A program made the position numbers and the translations under genes. From the NCBI GenBank assembly GCA_022393335.1, contig JAJEKB010020956.1, positions 327,143 to 391,142 on the forward strand: a stretch of 64,000 nt of DNA, in the 5' to 3' direction. Under the pieces are notes generated by a model. It was not told the origin of the DNA, made no database searches, and saw only the letters and a program-made list of their open reading frames with translations. Shown piece after piece: positions 46,245-58,789 of the stretch (the first letter of the stretch is position 1; each line of letters begins with the position of its first letter). This DNA comes from Macrotrachela quadricornifera. Lineage: Eukaryota > Rotifera > Eurotatoria > Philodinida > Philodinidae.

Positions 46245-49200
46245 ATGTTTGTGAATCTCATTTAGTCGTTGCGTTTGTAATTTGTATTTGTCTTGACGTT
46301 CCATTTGCGACTGTCAACGGTGCAATTGTTGTTGTTGTATGGGCAGTTGTTCCAAGAATCAAGTTGTCGATTCTGTCCTAGTTCCTTGACAGAGGACGAG
46401 AATCTTGTCCACTTAGGTGACACTTGAGCCAGTATGACTTTCAATATCTTTCGCTTGTAATTGCTTGCTTTCTTGTTCTTCTTTTTACAGAAAGCGGTAT
46501 TTGCACTTCTTCCACCAAACCCTTCTCCTTTTTGGATCCTGCGATTCTAAGATAGAGTGTCCTGACTACGGCTTATGACGATCTATACTTGCCATTGGTT
46601 TTTGTAACATTTTTATAGATGTCTTAAATCTATCCAAAACATCATCTTATCCTGATGCAAAATGTCTGAATTATCCGGGACTACTTATTTATTCAGTAAT
46701 ATATCTCATTTGCAGCTAACTAACACACCAATGGTCGTTTCCCTGTCTGCAACTTGTGAACTCGCTTAGTAGCCATCATCTGTGTTTTAAGCTTTAGCAT
46801 AACTATATATTCTAAACTAGTGGAAGTACCCGATAATGGTTAGAAAAAAAATACGATGTTACACATTCTATATATTGGAAAACAAAGGTTCTATAATCTC
46901 CCATCAGTCATTGTTCGTGCACGTCAAGTAAAAGTTGGAATTTAACCCCTGTGTCATCTATCTTTGTTTTGTCATTTAACTAATGCCATTTTGAAGAATT
47001 TTCTGAATAGTCGTTTTGAGTCGAGACGCATGTATAGTCAGTCTTTTCCATCCTGATTTCGATTAAAGAAAAAAATAAATGTCGCCTATATCACAAGCCC
47101 GCTTCTAATGCTATCTTATGTCCGATACAGTTCTTGTTCTGATCTCATTTTAACCTCAGTTCTGTTTTCATCTCAATTAGATTTCGGCGCGATTTCAATC
47201 TCGATCTGATCACGATCTCGTTCCAGATTGTCTCCTAACCCTGTCCATATGGTGATGCTATCGTTACTCTAGTCCAATCTCGATACTGTTATGATTCTAT
47301 CTCATTTTAGTCGATAACAAAACTTAAATTTTATCTAGCTTCAGATTCATTGCATCTATTCCAAGACAATAACTCTTGTAGCGTTACTGAGAGTTATTCA
47401 TCACGCATCAGTCGTGATACCATGCCAAGTAGCGAAACCTTTACAGAAACTTATAGATTATCATTTCTAACAGAAAACTATTGATTGATATTTGGGGCAA
47501 AATTCGATCATGATCCTGTTCTCTTTCCTGCGAGTAAATCTCACTCTCCAGGATGCTTTATAGAAGAAAGTCTTTTTGGAAAACGTTTTTCTTGTTGTGA
47601 AATATCATCGGCAAAAGCTCAATCAAATGAATACTACTGACCGTTCGAGTGTGTAAAAATCTGATCGATCGAAAAATAGAACAATTAAGCATGGGTGTAC
47701 TTTCATACTCCATTTTCTCTTGCGTGCAGTCATGGTTAGCTCAATTTGTGAGCTCTTTTCAGTCTCGGTTGACAAATGACACAAATGCCTCCTAGGTGTC
47801 TGTGATAAGAAGTATACTGTGATATTTCTACCGTGAAGTCACCCAGTAATATGAATGTAGAAGCTATTCATCCACAGACAGTGCACAGAAGATAGAAAAC
47901 GTGAAACAGATGGTCGCAAGTCTGAGAAAATTTTCGAGAATTTCCGAAAAATTGGTAAAAATTGCGATATACTGTGATGAAAATGCAACTTTACCTACTC
48001 CAGCACTTACCTCTCTCGACCTTCCTCTGAGTCTAACGAAGTACTACAGGAAATTGAGTACTCTTAGTTATTAGAGGGGCTAAATTATCGAAAATTGCAG
48101 TTTGTCACCACCTGGATGAAATTTCATCCAGAACCGTCTCTCAGCCTAAGAAGGTATCATTGAAAGTTTGGTGATGCTAGCTATTACAGGGACTGAATGC
48201 ATAGCGAACAGATAAGCAGAAAAACATTCTTCTCTATATATGTAGATGTTGAAAAATTTGAATGACTTTGATATAACCACTCTGTTAATTTCTTGAAAGT
48301 TACATATTTAAAACCTGGAGGAAAGTGTGCGTGTATTTAGACCTCTCTGCAGATACATATACACCGTGCTAGTAGGCTTTGTGAATTCAACATTTGGTGC
48401 CTATGAGCAGTTTATAGTTTTAAAGTTTACGTTCTCACTGTCGTGCTGCGCTATAAAATGACACAGTTCGTGCTCTTACATGTAGTCTGTGCTATGTGGA
48501 TGCATAGGTTTCGCCTCTCTTTCATGCTATAATATGTTGTGCAATGGTTTTCGTGGCCATCCTCATGGTCTGCTGTATGTTTCGGAACATTTTACTCTTT
48601 TGCCGAGCCTATACTCTATGATGGGACAGTTTAAATATATTCTGTGTAATAGGGTTGTTGCTCCTTTAGATATCTCTTTTGATTTAGAAATTAAGATAGA
48701 TAATTGAGTTTCTTAATAAAGTATTGAAGCATGTAATTCTTAAATACTCACGATGAGTGAGATTGGCGTTTTGTATATAGTACGGCTGTTAATATCTACA
48801 GGAAGGAATATTATACTTACAAAACTGTTCTCGGACACCACAGCACTGCAATACAATGGAAAGTTGGCGTATTCTTTTTCTAGGAATTAATAAAATATTT
48901 GAATATATCACATACATGTCGAATTTTCCTGTGCTCACAATGCCATATCTTTCGTGGAACTCACATATAAAAATGTGAGTGTAAGTTTTAAGGCGAAGTT
49001 TTTGCCTTCCCACACCCCACTCCATTCCATTACAGACAGGTACGATACAGAAATTGGTTCCTATGTTTATTTAGCTGGTGCTCAATTGTTTAAAGATATG
49101 TAAGCTCCACATTTTAGCACCACAGGGACTGCGTTGACAAGCTTTTCTGAAAGATTAAGAAATTTTGGTACTAAAGTTTCTGAAAAACATGGAATAGAGC

Positions 49201-49484
49201 AATGTAAAATGACGAAATAAATAGTATGAATAAGTAGGTGGAAAAAACTTTTTCAGAGAAAATTGCATTTAAAGTCTATCGAAAATATGTTAAATGAAAA
49301 GAATAACTTTTAAACATAAATTTCTACAATTTGTTATTGTTGTTTAGATATTTTAATAAAGAAGAAAAAAAAAGATTCGACGAAAAAATATTTTTGCTTA
49401 CTCTTTATTTTGTTGCTTCGTCTAGCAACTCAATAAATTGGAAACTTCGATAGAAAAGTAAATAATGAATCATTTTTAAAATGG
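46245..49484. other. gene-free interval, possibly old transposon sequence
   Basis: About 3.2 kb, less AT-rich than average. 46245-46800 could be the 5' part of the LINE on the minus strand, but no motif confirms it. 47130-47330 repeats 'atctcgatctgat'-like words. 48010-48080 and 48133-48200 are imperfect copies of one phrase ('cctctgagtctaacgaag' against 'tctctcagcctaagaagg'). No supported gene. Confidence 0.4.
48955..49025 (-). repeat. dispersed repeat copy (CTTAAAACTTACACT family)
   Basis: The minus strand reads '...ccttaaaacttacactcac', resembling the sequences at 50785-50842 and 56949-57005. Confidence 0.35.
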
Positions 49485-49492
49485 TATAAATA
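49485..49492 (+). promoter_or_regulatory. TATA box of tail-anchored protein gene
   Basis: TATAAATA 47 bp upstream of the ATG at 49532. Confidence 0.5.
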
Positions 49493-49531
49493 AATTGTTC
49501 ATAACATTGACATATTAATTAATAGAAATCA

Positions 49532-50182
49532 ATGGCTGCTTTTGTACAAAGTGATGAAATTGGAGTCAAGCGTACAACTGTGGAGGTTACTATTCCTGAC
49601 AATGATGTAGCACGATTAATGTATTATCTTAATTGCGTATTCACTGCGATTGATTATAAAGATGATGCTAATCTTCAACGTTTTATATCCTATCAAAACT
49701 GGAATCAGTTGTCGATTAATGAACAAAAAGCACTCGTTGATGCTTGTCGTGCCCTCAGTCCAAATCTACTTAACGACAAAGTTTTCTTTCAATATGATGA
49801 AATTTCTACCGGTTTCCGTAATGAATTCTTCGAAATTAGTCGAGTACAAAATCAAATACTAGCTGCTGAATCAATTGTTATTGCAGGTCGAACACGTCAA
49901 GTCAAAAATATTATGCTATATAAGAAAGATTGGTTGCGAGACAATTATACCGAACCACTGCGACGGCTCACATTGCGTTTTAATAATTCAACTTCTTCGG
50001 CACTTAATTACACGCGAACTCCTACACATATACAACCATATACCTACACACAGCCTGTTGTAGTAAAAGATAGTAGTTCAAACAAATTTAAATATATTTG
50101 TTGTGGTATTATTTGTCTTGTACTCTTTATTGTTCCTACCATTATTGGAATTATTGTTGGTGTTGTTAATTCGAAGAAGTAA
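49532..50182 (+). CDS. tail-anchored membrane protein of unknown function
   Basis: 216 residues, single exon, with a TATA box 47 bp upstream. Residues 1-160 are soluble and mixed-charge, with a NWNQLSINEQKALVDACRAL helix-like segment. A Thr/Tyr-rich linker follows (TRTPTHIQPYTYTQP, about 160-175), then one hydrophobic helix (YICCGIICLVLFIVPTIIGI, about 189-212) and a short basic NSKK tail. That topology fits a C-tail anchor or a single-pass protein with a cytosolic N-terminus. No domain recognised and no signal peptide. Codon use and the clean frame support a real gene. Confidence 0.65.
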   Translation: MAAFVQSDEIGVKRTTVEVTIPDNDVARLMYYLNCVFTAIDYKDDANLQRFISYQNWNQLSINEQKALVDACRALSPNLLNDKVFFQYDEISTGFRNEFFEISRVQNQILAAESIVIAGRTRQVKNIMLYKKDWLRDNYTEPLRRLTLRFNNSTSSALNYTRTPTHIQPYTYTQPVVVKDSSSNKFKYICCGIICLVLFIVPTIIGIIVGVVNSKK

Positions 50183-51726
50183 AAGTTTTCTCTATAAAAA
50201 ATTTATTGGATGTATTTTTGAATACTTACCTTTTATTTATAATTTGATTTAAATATATATTAAATACAAGAATTTTTCTTTCAACACATAAAATAATTAA
50301 TATAAACAAGGATGATATACGAGTCAAAGAAATAATAAAAAAACCAATATTTTCACTCTCAAAGGCACACATTTTAAAGTGTTAAAACATTTTTTTTGTA
50401 GGAAAAAAACGAGTGAGTGAAAGCTAATGGTTTTAAATTTCTATTGTTTTTGTAAACATGTCTTTTTAACATGTTAACATGTGTACAAGTTATGCATAGA
50501 AATGTTTTCTTTCTCGTTTCTGTCTGTACGAACAGCTTTTTCTGCTAGTTTCAACTGCATAATAACACATTTGAAACAGAAATCGAGATTTATATTAGAA
50601 GTCTATATTTAAATATTCATTATAAAAGCTTGTTAGCGCAGTCTCTTTGGAGTTAAAATGTGGAACTTACATATCTTCTTCAACTTAATTATTGTAATAC
50701 AAAATATTACAAGTGAATTATATCTAATAAACGAAATGAGCGTGTTTGTAATGGTGGGACTGTCTGTAAAAGGGGGGGAAGTGAAAAAAGCAGTCAAACC
50801 TCAACTTCAAACTTATACTCACTAATTTTCGTCGAAAATATATGATTATAAATAGACGTATGAAACGCTCATGAATAGCAATCTGCTGGAATCATCGAAA
50901 GAAACGTACATGATACAATGTGGAGTCAGGTGACCATTTGCGAAAATATTCTTTTCTATAATCTAACCGTTTGCTTAAATACATACATATGTGATCTATC
51001 ATTTCCTAAAATAGCGATTCGCAAAGTTTTATAGAGCCTTAGATAAGCGTCTGACAAGACTTGGACCCAGAAATCGGCATAAATGAAGAAAGTCAAGCCA
51101 CACGGCAATATAACACAATATCCACAAGCAAACAATATGGCAAAAAGCTTGCTCACCTAAGAAATTCATAGTGAAAAAAATTATCGTAATTTAATCAAAA
51201 ATAGAGTAGAAAGCAAAGGATCTCGAGTCTCAAAACTTATCTGAAAACATACCATTCAAAATATTGTGAACGTCACAAAGGAATAATGTCCGATCGAGCG
51301 CACATTTTTACTCCATGCTCTTACACACGTATCTTACTTATGGTAGATGCAAAACTCATGAAATCTTTCTTAGATTATTTTAGAGAATGCCCAAAAACCC
51401 AAGGTTTCTGGTCAGAAATCCGGTTTTAGGTACCTGTATTACACTTTGAAGGAGAACCAAGGTGATATTCAGGATCAGCGTATTAAACTATGTCGAACAA
51501 TATGAAGCTCAACATATTTTTTGAAAAACCATTTTATTTTCTTAAAACCGATTTTCTGAGCGGTATACTGTCATTTCCAATCAAAATGAAAGTCATTTCT
51601 GAGCAAAAAAACCGAATGTTCACCTGTGTTTACGCTAAAACCTCCCACTGTGACCCGCAACTGCAGCGTGATGAAGATCTCTGATGTGCAAAGTAATTAT
51701 GGCTTTCAAAAGGCTCTTTAAGAAAA
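50183..51726. other. non-coding, one dispersed repeat
   Basis: 50785-50842 ('gtcaaacctcaacttcaaac' onward) is about 80% identical to 56949-57005. The rest shows no gene; small frames at 50956-51156 and 51490-51684 are unlike proteins. Confidence 0.4.
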
Positions 51727-51728
51727 TA

Positions 51729-52628
51729 TTGGGTTGACAAGAAAGTTTTGTCGTTTTTTTAAAATTTCCATAGAACGTTCGAGAATATTCTGGAAGCTTC
51801 TATATGAATGATATATAAAGAGAGTGTGAATAGCTATCAAACGATATAACAGTTATCGATATGAATGTCAATCGTGAAACAGAAATGAATCTTTCTCGAA
51901 AAGAGATTCGAGTGCTTCTACTTTTATGAATTTCTTCTAGGTCATAGAACAACGGAAGCAACAATCAACATATGTCGCACAATGGGTTAGGCTATTATCT
52001 CCACACGTACGGCATAGGCGTCGATTCAATCGATTCAACAATGGAAATTTTGAATTGGACGATTCATCTCGCTCTTGGAGATCGGTCGAAGTGGATTTGG
52101 ACCGATTAAAACAAGTCATTGAAGACGATCCTCGGTTGATGACACGCTGGTTAGCAGAGTAACTCGGATGATCTCATACCACGGTGGAAACACATCTGAA
52201 CGCATTAGGAAAGGCGTACAAATATGGAGGTTTGGATACCATACCACATGAATTATCGACCTATCAGCTTCAACACCGACTTAATGTTTGTATGGAAATA
52301 CTGAGATCTCATTACTGATGATGGAAAATGAGTGTTTTATATTAATTATATGTGCAAGCGCCAATGGCTTAGCGTTTGTCAAACCGATACAGTAACACCA
52401 AAAAACGATCTTTATCCGAAGAAAGTGATATTGAGTGTCTGGTGGGATGTTAAAGAAATTATCTATAGGAAAATGTTACCGGATGGATGTACCGTCACCG
52501 GCAAACTCTACTGTCAGCAATTAGATCGTGTTGCATAAAAACTCAAGGGCAAGTAAGATCGGGTTTATTTTTTACATGATAACGCAAGGCTCCACGTTGA
52601 AAAGTCGGCCCATAAAAAATTATTGAAG
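51729..52628 (+). mobile_element. Tc1/mariner transposon, decayed and 3'-truncated
   Basis: Begins after a TA (51727-51728) with the mariner-like end 'ttgggttgacaagaaag'. A transposase starts at ATG 51861. Recognisable pieces are NLSRKEIRVLL...FLLGHRTTEATINI, RRRFNRFNNGNFELDD, SVEVDLDRLKQVIEDDPRL, HTTVETHLNALGKAYKYG (helix-turn-helix), then after breaks YINYMCKRQWLSV, PKKVILSVWWDVKEIIYRK and YCQQLDRVA, and finally FLHDNARLHVEKSAHKKLL (the second catalytic Asp region, DNARPH-like with Pro changed to Leu). There are stops at several points, including TAG and TAA in the first third, and a frameshift near 51920. Homology ends at about 52628 without a right TIR. It is inactive. Confidence 0.8.
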
Positions 52629-52639
52629 CTAAGATGAAT

Positions 52640-53045
52640 TACCATTCTCCATCTACATGTAAGAGAAGTTGGTTCATCAAATCTTTGAATTGGAATATTA
52701 ATACACCCACTTTTACAACGTTTGGCATTTGGATAACAATAGATTTTATTATCTCAAATTAATAACATTCGCTCAATACTTGATAATACTTTTGTTTTCG
52801 TTTTATAGCACCAACTACAATAGTTCTCATCATTTCCATCACCATAAACACCTTCAATATTTATTAGATTATTAAATAAACTGTTATTTTCATTAATAAT
52901 TTTTTCAGGTTCAACTGATGATGAGAAGTCACTTCCTACAACCCCATCACATTTTCTTTCTTTGTATAAACTAATACGACACTTTTTATAACTAATCATA
53001 TCCTATTCCAATTCACTTCCACATTGTTCAATAAGTTTTTGAATA
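52640..53045 (-). pseudogene. cysteine-rich receptor remnant (LDLa-like)
   Basis: One minus-strand frame reads FKRFHCIQKLIEQCGSELE, a TAG, YKKCRISLYKERKCDGVVGS, then GVYGDGNDENYCSWCY, a TGA after MLLI, then IYCYPNAKRCKSGCINIPI and SLTCRW. The CDGV and DGNDENYC pieces resemble LDL-receptor class A repeats, which bind calcium through an acidic SDE-type end, and the Cys spacing suits an extracellular receptor. Two internal stops and the abrupt junction with the mariner end near 52630 mark it as a fragment. LDLa identity is tentative. Confidence 0.35.
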
Positions 53046-53049
53046 CAAT

Positions 53050-53767
53050 GAAATCTCTTAAATCAGATATTTCGCAAATACATGAAAACACTTTTGATCT
53101 CATTATCCATATAAACAAATGTGCAATACATTCAGACAACAGAAAGAAAAAGAAATAGTAACATTGACCTTTTGAGAAATCTGTGAGGTTCTTACAGTGT
53201 TGGGTGTTTCGCTTCGAGTCATTCGATTCTTAATATAGTTTTTATAGCTAATGATAAATCATGACTAGACACAATTTCTGAGAAGAAAATCAGGTTGGTA
53301 CCGCTAAATCTTCAGCAATAACGAAAGATCATAACAATTGAAATTTTGATTTTTTTGACTAAAAATTTTAGTATATGATAATAAAATAAGCAAAATTTTA
53401 GAGCATAAAAGCTTTAAAAAACTAAGGGTGATTTTCATATGATAGTCTAATGTTTTGACCTTAAATATTTCATAGTATCAGTTTATAGTTTATATAGGAA
53501 AATTTTTTTAAACTGAATAGAAATCAATTTGATTTATACACCATTAAATTTAAGTTTGTTAAGAATAGCGGCGAGGTCCTTTTAAGATAATAAAATATTT
53601 TCTTCATCTTTTTTTACAGAAAAGTTTTCTTTCTCACTCTCAAACTGTAAAATTTTGAAAAATCAATATATTAAAAGAAGAAATTGTTTGAAGAATTAGA
53701 GATATTCTAAATAATTTATTGAAAAATTACAGATACCTTCGATTCAACCGTCCTTTCATTTTGACTA
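53050..53767. other. non-coding spacer
   Basis: AT-rich, nothing recognised. It may contain the promoter of the FEM1-like gene. Confidence 0.45.
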
Positions 53768-56094
53768 ATGTTGAGTCATAGTGTATTTGTTATTGTTGAC
53801 ACGTGTTATCGCACCATTATATCTTTTTGTTGTAAGAAAAAAACAACTAAAAGTTACTTAGTCAAATATAAACTGCGTACGAAACAACAACGAATCAACA
53901 TAGAAATGAGTTCGCTAGTTAAGGAGGAAGAAGAAAATGAATCATTTATTATCGCAGATCTCTATAAATCGGTTATTCATGGTAGATCGACTAAACTTAA
54001 TCAATATTTCCATAAAAATCTCTATGTTCGTCGATTCTTGACTCATGCGTTTGTACAAAATAAAATTCGCTGCAGTCTATTAATGTTGGCTGCTCTCAAT
54101 GGACACGATGAAGTGGTACGTCTTATACTTTCTCACTGTCATGATAATACTGAAGTAGGTAAACTAGTCGAATATAAGGGATGTGTGCGTAGTATTTCTG
54201 GAGTTTTCGTGGAAAATGTCACAGCATTGTGGTGTGCTCTTGATCGAAGTCATTATAACGCTGCACGAACACTGATTCATTTAGGAAATGCTAATGTTTG
54301 TCATGGTCCATTTCATCCATTATTAATCGATGCTATTCCCAGAAATCGATTCGATAGTGTTTATTTCTTGATCGAAAATGGTTATGTAGATGTCAATCAA
54401 ACATTTACTAATAATGGAAACAAATACACAAGTCTTCTTCTAGCTGTTCAGAACAAAAATACACAAATGATCAAATATCCGATAAGCAGAGGTGCCAATA
54501 TTGAATACACAACAAATTTTAAGAAAAACACGCCATTAATTTATGCAATAAAAACAGGTCATTTAGAATCAATAGAATTATTATGTTTATCAGGTGCTGA
54601 TCCTAATCGACAAAATTATCAAGGATTACAGCTTTAATATTGGCAGCTAGGAATCATCAATCAGATGTAATTGATATTTTGCTCAATTCTAATTCTGAAG
54701 AAAGAGGTCTCAACGATCTAGAACTAGTTGCTTCTTCATATATGATTTCAAATAATAATGTTACACCTGCAGAAATTCAATGGGTAGTACATTTATTGCG
54801 ACGATCACTTCAACAACGAAAAATTCTTAATTTAAAAAAAAAAGATTTCTCAACCAATTATTGCCTATAATTTAAAGCAAGAATGTCAATCAATTGATGA
54901 ATTAGATCTAATACAATACGATATTGATCGATTATTGATTGAAGCATTATTAATTCGAGAACGAATTTTATTACCTGAAAATAATTCAACATTATTTCTA
55001 CCATTAATTGAACGAGGCAAGAAACTTGTTTCTCAAAGTCAATATGATCATTGTCTTCATTTATGGTTTCATTGTTTTTATCTACAACAACAAATGAAAA
55101 TTACTACTGATATTCAATCTTTCATTTGGCTTTTCTGTAAAATGATTATCGACAATATTGATATTCCTTCTGATAATTTCTTACAAGTGTCTTGTCTTAC
55201 TCTTGAATCATTGAAAATGAAATTAAATGATAGTCATATAAAAAATATTCTTTTCCTGATAGCTATTGCAGCAAAGGTATACTTTTTTTTTTTACAAAAA
55301 ATAATCAGATTAATACTTTAATCTTTTAAGACTCGATTATTTTATTTTAGTTTCTTGAAAAGGAGACAGTAAATTTGGCAATTCGTCGTTCGATTATTGA
55401 ATGGATAAAACAACTTTGTCGCTTAAAACTTACAACAACAAGTGGAAAAACTTTATTACATCTCAGTGTCGATCAACGAACGAAATTTCATATACACGAT
55501 CGATAGGCAGATATTCGATTTGTAGTAACGTAAGTGATAAATATTTAATTTAATGGAAAAAAGGAGGATTGATTCTTAATCCATTTTTACCTTGTATTAT
55601 CATTGATAGAATATTTATCTATTGAATTGTTTAGCTTTCCAAATCTGTCTATTATTCAACTTCTTCTTTATTATGGAATAGAATGGATTGATTTGAATGC
55701 AATAGATCAAATTCAGGGTGATACTATTCTCCACATTATTTCCCGTCAATTTACCAGTGATAATGTAAAATCTATAATGCAATTGATTATTAATGCTGGA
55801 GCTCATCCAGATTGTATTAATATGTATGGTCAAACTCCATTTGATGAAGCTAAAAACAATGAAATTCAAACTCTTTTGCAATATAGTGTTACACCACTGA
55901 AACTCAAATGTTTATGTGCACGTCTAATCAATAATTATCAATTTCCCTATGAATATTTCTGGCCTGATCAAACACCATTGAATACATTCTTGCGATTACA
56001 TGGTGCATTAAAAAACAAATATTTCGTTGAAGATGATAACAATTCACTAAATTACTTCGATCATTATGATACTGATGACTTTATGTCTGACTAA
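53768..56094 (+). pseudogene. FEM1-like ankyrin-repeat protein with frameshifts
   Basis: FEM1 proteins are substrate receptors of CUL2 ubiquitin ligases that read C-terminal degrons through N-terminal ankyrin repeats. Seen here: SLLMLAALNGHDEVVRLILS, VENVTALWCALDRSHYNAAR, ankyrin units to GADPNRQNYQG, then LILAARNHQSDVIDILLN, a helical middle (HCLHLWFHCFYLQQQMKITT), IQGDTILHIISRQ, GAHPDCINMYGQTPFDEAK and a C-terminus PLKLKCLCARLINNYQFPYE, very like the FEM1 end (KLKCLAAR). There is an intron 55277-55350 (AAG/GTATAC...TTTTAG) and probably one at 55530-55609. Lesions: a one-base loss near 54629, a one-base gain in the A10 run 54834-54843, TAG at 55504-55506 (Tyr likely) and a phase mismatch at the last intron. 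Start ATG 53768, or 53906 (MSSLVKEEEE). It could be a pseudogene or an intact gene with sequencing errors. Confidence 0.7.
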
Positions 56095-58459
56095 TTAATG
56101 AATCATAATTACATTTAATTTATTCAAGACGATGAGCCCCACTAAAGTATGACTAAGAAGCTCATTTATCACAAGAAAAATTGAATGATTCTATGATGTT
56201 CTGGCCAAAGAAGCTGGGGCTTTTTTTACTGCTAATAAAGAAATGTTTATAGTTCACATTAATAAGAGGAACATTGATTTTATAATAGTACAGTTGATAC
56301 AAAATATGTTTAATTAGCACATGTTAATCATAGATCAAGTCTATCTGCAATTTTACTCGTTAATTCGATAAAGAATAGATTAATGTCCATTTCAAAATAG
56401 AATATACTCTCCTGTTTGTTGAACAACTCGACAATATTGATTGAAATACTTGAAAAATTTTCTAAAATATGGTGAAAATTAGATCTCGATAATTATTTGC
56501 ATTGTCAAATTATTCTATTTTCAAACATGATATTTATGATCATCTTGCATAATCATTTATAATCTTATAGTTATAAAAAGATTACTTTAAGACTTTTTCA
56601 TCAGATTTATTTCCATATTCTATTGGTAATTCTCAAGATAAAAGATACATAAATATGAGGATAGAAAAGTCGAAGCATTATCTCAATATATGTATATACT
56701 TATCTATTTTTGAAATAAATATTTTGATAGGTGATATATAGCACAAAAAGGTCTTTCTCTCTTTGTATAATTGTAATAATAAACTCGTACAAGAACTCTT
56801 TAACTGTCGAATCTCATTATTCGTATAGGTGAAATCATCCAAGTTTTATAAATTTTAGAATGTCTGCTGATATTGTAGGATATAACATTTTAAATTAGAA
56901 AAAAACTTGTCATCGCAATTCTTTTGGAGCTGAAATGAGGAGGGACGGGGGCTGCAGCCAAACCTCGACTTAAAACTTACACTTACTAGTTTTCTTCGAA
57001 AATATATTTGAGTTCCACAAAATCTGAATGTATTAATTCACTAAATCTTTAGTATTGTATGATTAAATAAATTACGAATCTAATGTACCTTCTTTAAAAA
57101 TGAACAGTTGTCCATGAAAGAAAGATACATATTATTTTCTAAGTTTTGAAGGATCTATATTTAATTATATATAATTTGAAATTTTGTTTTTACAATTTAA
57201 TCTTAAATATGTTAGGATTATTACTTCTTTATAATACAATTATTAGAAAGAAAACTTGTGAAAACACAATAATTCAAAATAAATAGAGTATATTGTGGAT
57301 GATGTCTTTATTTGCATAACTTATACATAACACTGAAAAATTTTGCTTATCCATTTATTAGATTCTATAAAAGTATTTGTATTTCAACAGGAATATTTAA
57401 ATTCGTTGTTTATTATTAAATAAACAAAAAACAAATTTTCCATAATGAATAGCAGTTCTTTTAACAGCTAATATTTACAGTGATGCTCAAAAATATAAGA
57501 ATAGACAATTTTTTAGCATTTTCATTATGTCATTTTTTTTAAAATTATAGTTTATGTGTGTACGCGTATGTGTTCAGTTGCACTCTATCCAAACCTGAAG
57601 TTAGATATCTTCTTAACTCAGATCTTTGACAATAAAAAACGAAATAGACATGAGACTGGACTTTATCCATTGTTCTATACGATAGAATATATGTTTTACT
57701 ACAAAATGAAAGATTTTCCAAACCTATAAATCATTCTGTTAGAAAAAACACTTCAATTTTATAATCTTAGTCTGATTTTATTATTTCATATTTTATTAGA
57801 AATCAGCTTTTTATATGTAGATTTTCCTCTCATGAATTGAAAAAAATTTTTCATCGTTTTTCAATACAATTTCTCTATGATTTGTTAGAACTCCCTATAC
57901 TACTTCCAAAATATTATATTGTATTTAAAGATTGATCAGAAAATAAAGAACATTTGAAAGACTTATTCGATGCAAAATTTTTGTTTTCTGTGTGAAATAT
58001 CTCCCCAATTAGGTCATATTATTATGATTAATAATTTGTCTAGTCTTATGAAGTAATACATAATTCAATGTGTTCTTTGTAATGAGATCATTTTTCATTT
58101 GAAATTTCATGTTTGACAAAGCACTTTTGGTTTCATTCCTATAGTCTTCGTACTAATTCTCATTTGATTTCAAATAAATATTATATATGAAATCCGCACA
58201 AAAAAAACTGAATTGTCTTAATTATGTTTCAAATTATTTCTTTGACGTTTTTTTTTTTCGGTAAATTTTTATTGGTTATGAAAAAAAAACTCTAATGACA
58301 TTATAATAAAAGATACACAAATATAATGAGTAAAAGGAAGTTTAATATGCTGATAAGAAATTGTATCATTTTGATACTACTATAATTTATAGTTATAGTC
58401 AACTGAATATAAAAATATGAACTTGTTCACCTGATAAAAATGATCTATCCAACTGAATA
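56095..58459. other. non-coding, one dispersed repeat
   Basis: 56949-57005 is a copy of the repeat at 50785-50842. Otherwise AT-rich and gene-free. Confidence 0.45.
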
Positions 58460-58753
58460 TTAATTTTTTTTTAGTTTTTCACTTAACATGCCTTTGTATA
58501 TAGCAAACAAAATTATAACAGCAACAAAACCACAGATTAGTGTACCAGAAATGACCATCATAGAGGACCAAATAAGATAATCCAATGGTTTTTTTGGTTT
58601 CTGTGATTTCAGTATTTTGATTTGTTCAGTTGAGTCGTTCGGTGAGGACAAGAGATCGACATGTCTTCTAACAGGAATATCGGATGTAAATGTTGAAATA
58701 TTTGTGGATGTTCTATAGTGACTATTTTTTAGCTGTTCGTTGGTTGAAGCCAT
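58460..58753 (-). CDS. small single-pass membrane protein, unknown
   Basis: 97 residues from ATG at 58753 (MASTNEQLKNSHYR). The ATG at 58771 in the same frame would add six residues, but the TATA-like TATAAATA at 58781-58788 lies only about 10 bp from it, favouring the inner start. A polar Ser/Thr-rich N-terminus is followed by KPKKPLDYLIWSSMMVISGT and one 25-30-residue hydrophobic span ending in IYKGMLSEKLKKN. The DYLIWS lead-in faintly recalls CD225/dispanin proteins, but their second membrane helix and Cys pattern are absent. Function unknown. Confidence 0.45.
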   Translation of the reverse strand: MASTNEQLKNSHYRTSTNISTFTSDIPVRRHVDLLSSPNDSTEQIKILKSQKPKKPLDYLIWSSMMVISGTLICGFVAVIILFAIYKGMLSEKLKKN

Positions 58754-58780
58754 TTTTACGAATAATATCATACAATTACG

Positions 58781-58788
58781 TATTTATA
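58781..58788 (-). promoter_or_regulatory. TATA-like box of small membrane protein gene
   Basis: Minus-strand TATAAATA about 30 bp upstream of ATG 58753. Confidence 0.35.
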
Positions 58789-58789
58789 A

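Noticed and set aside
51937..52119. 60-residue minus-strand frame
   Set aside because: Shadow of the mariner transposase remnant.
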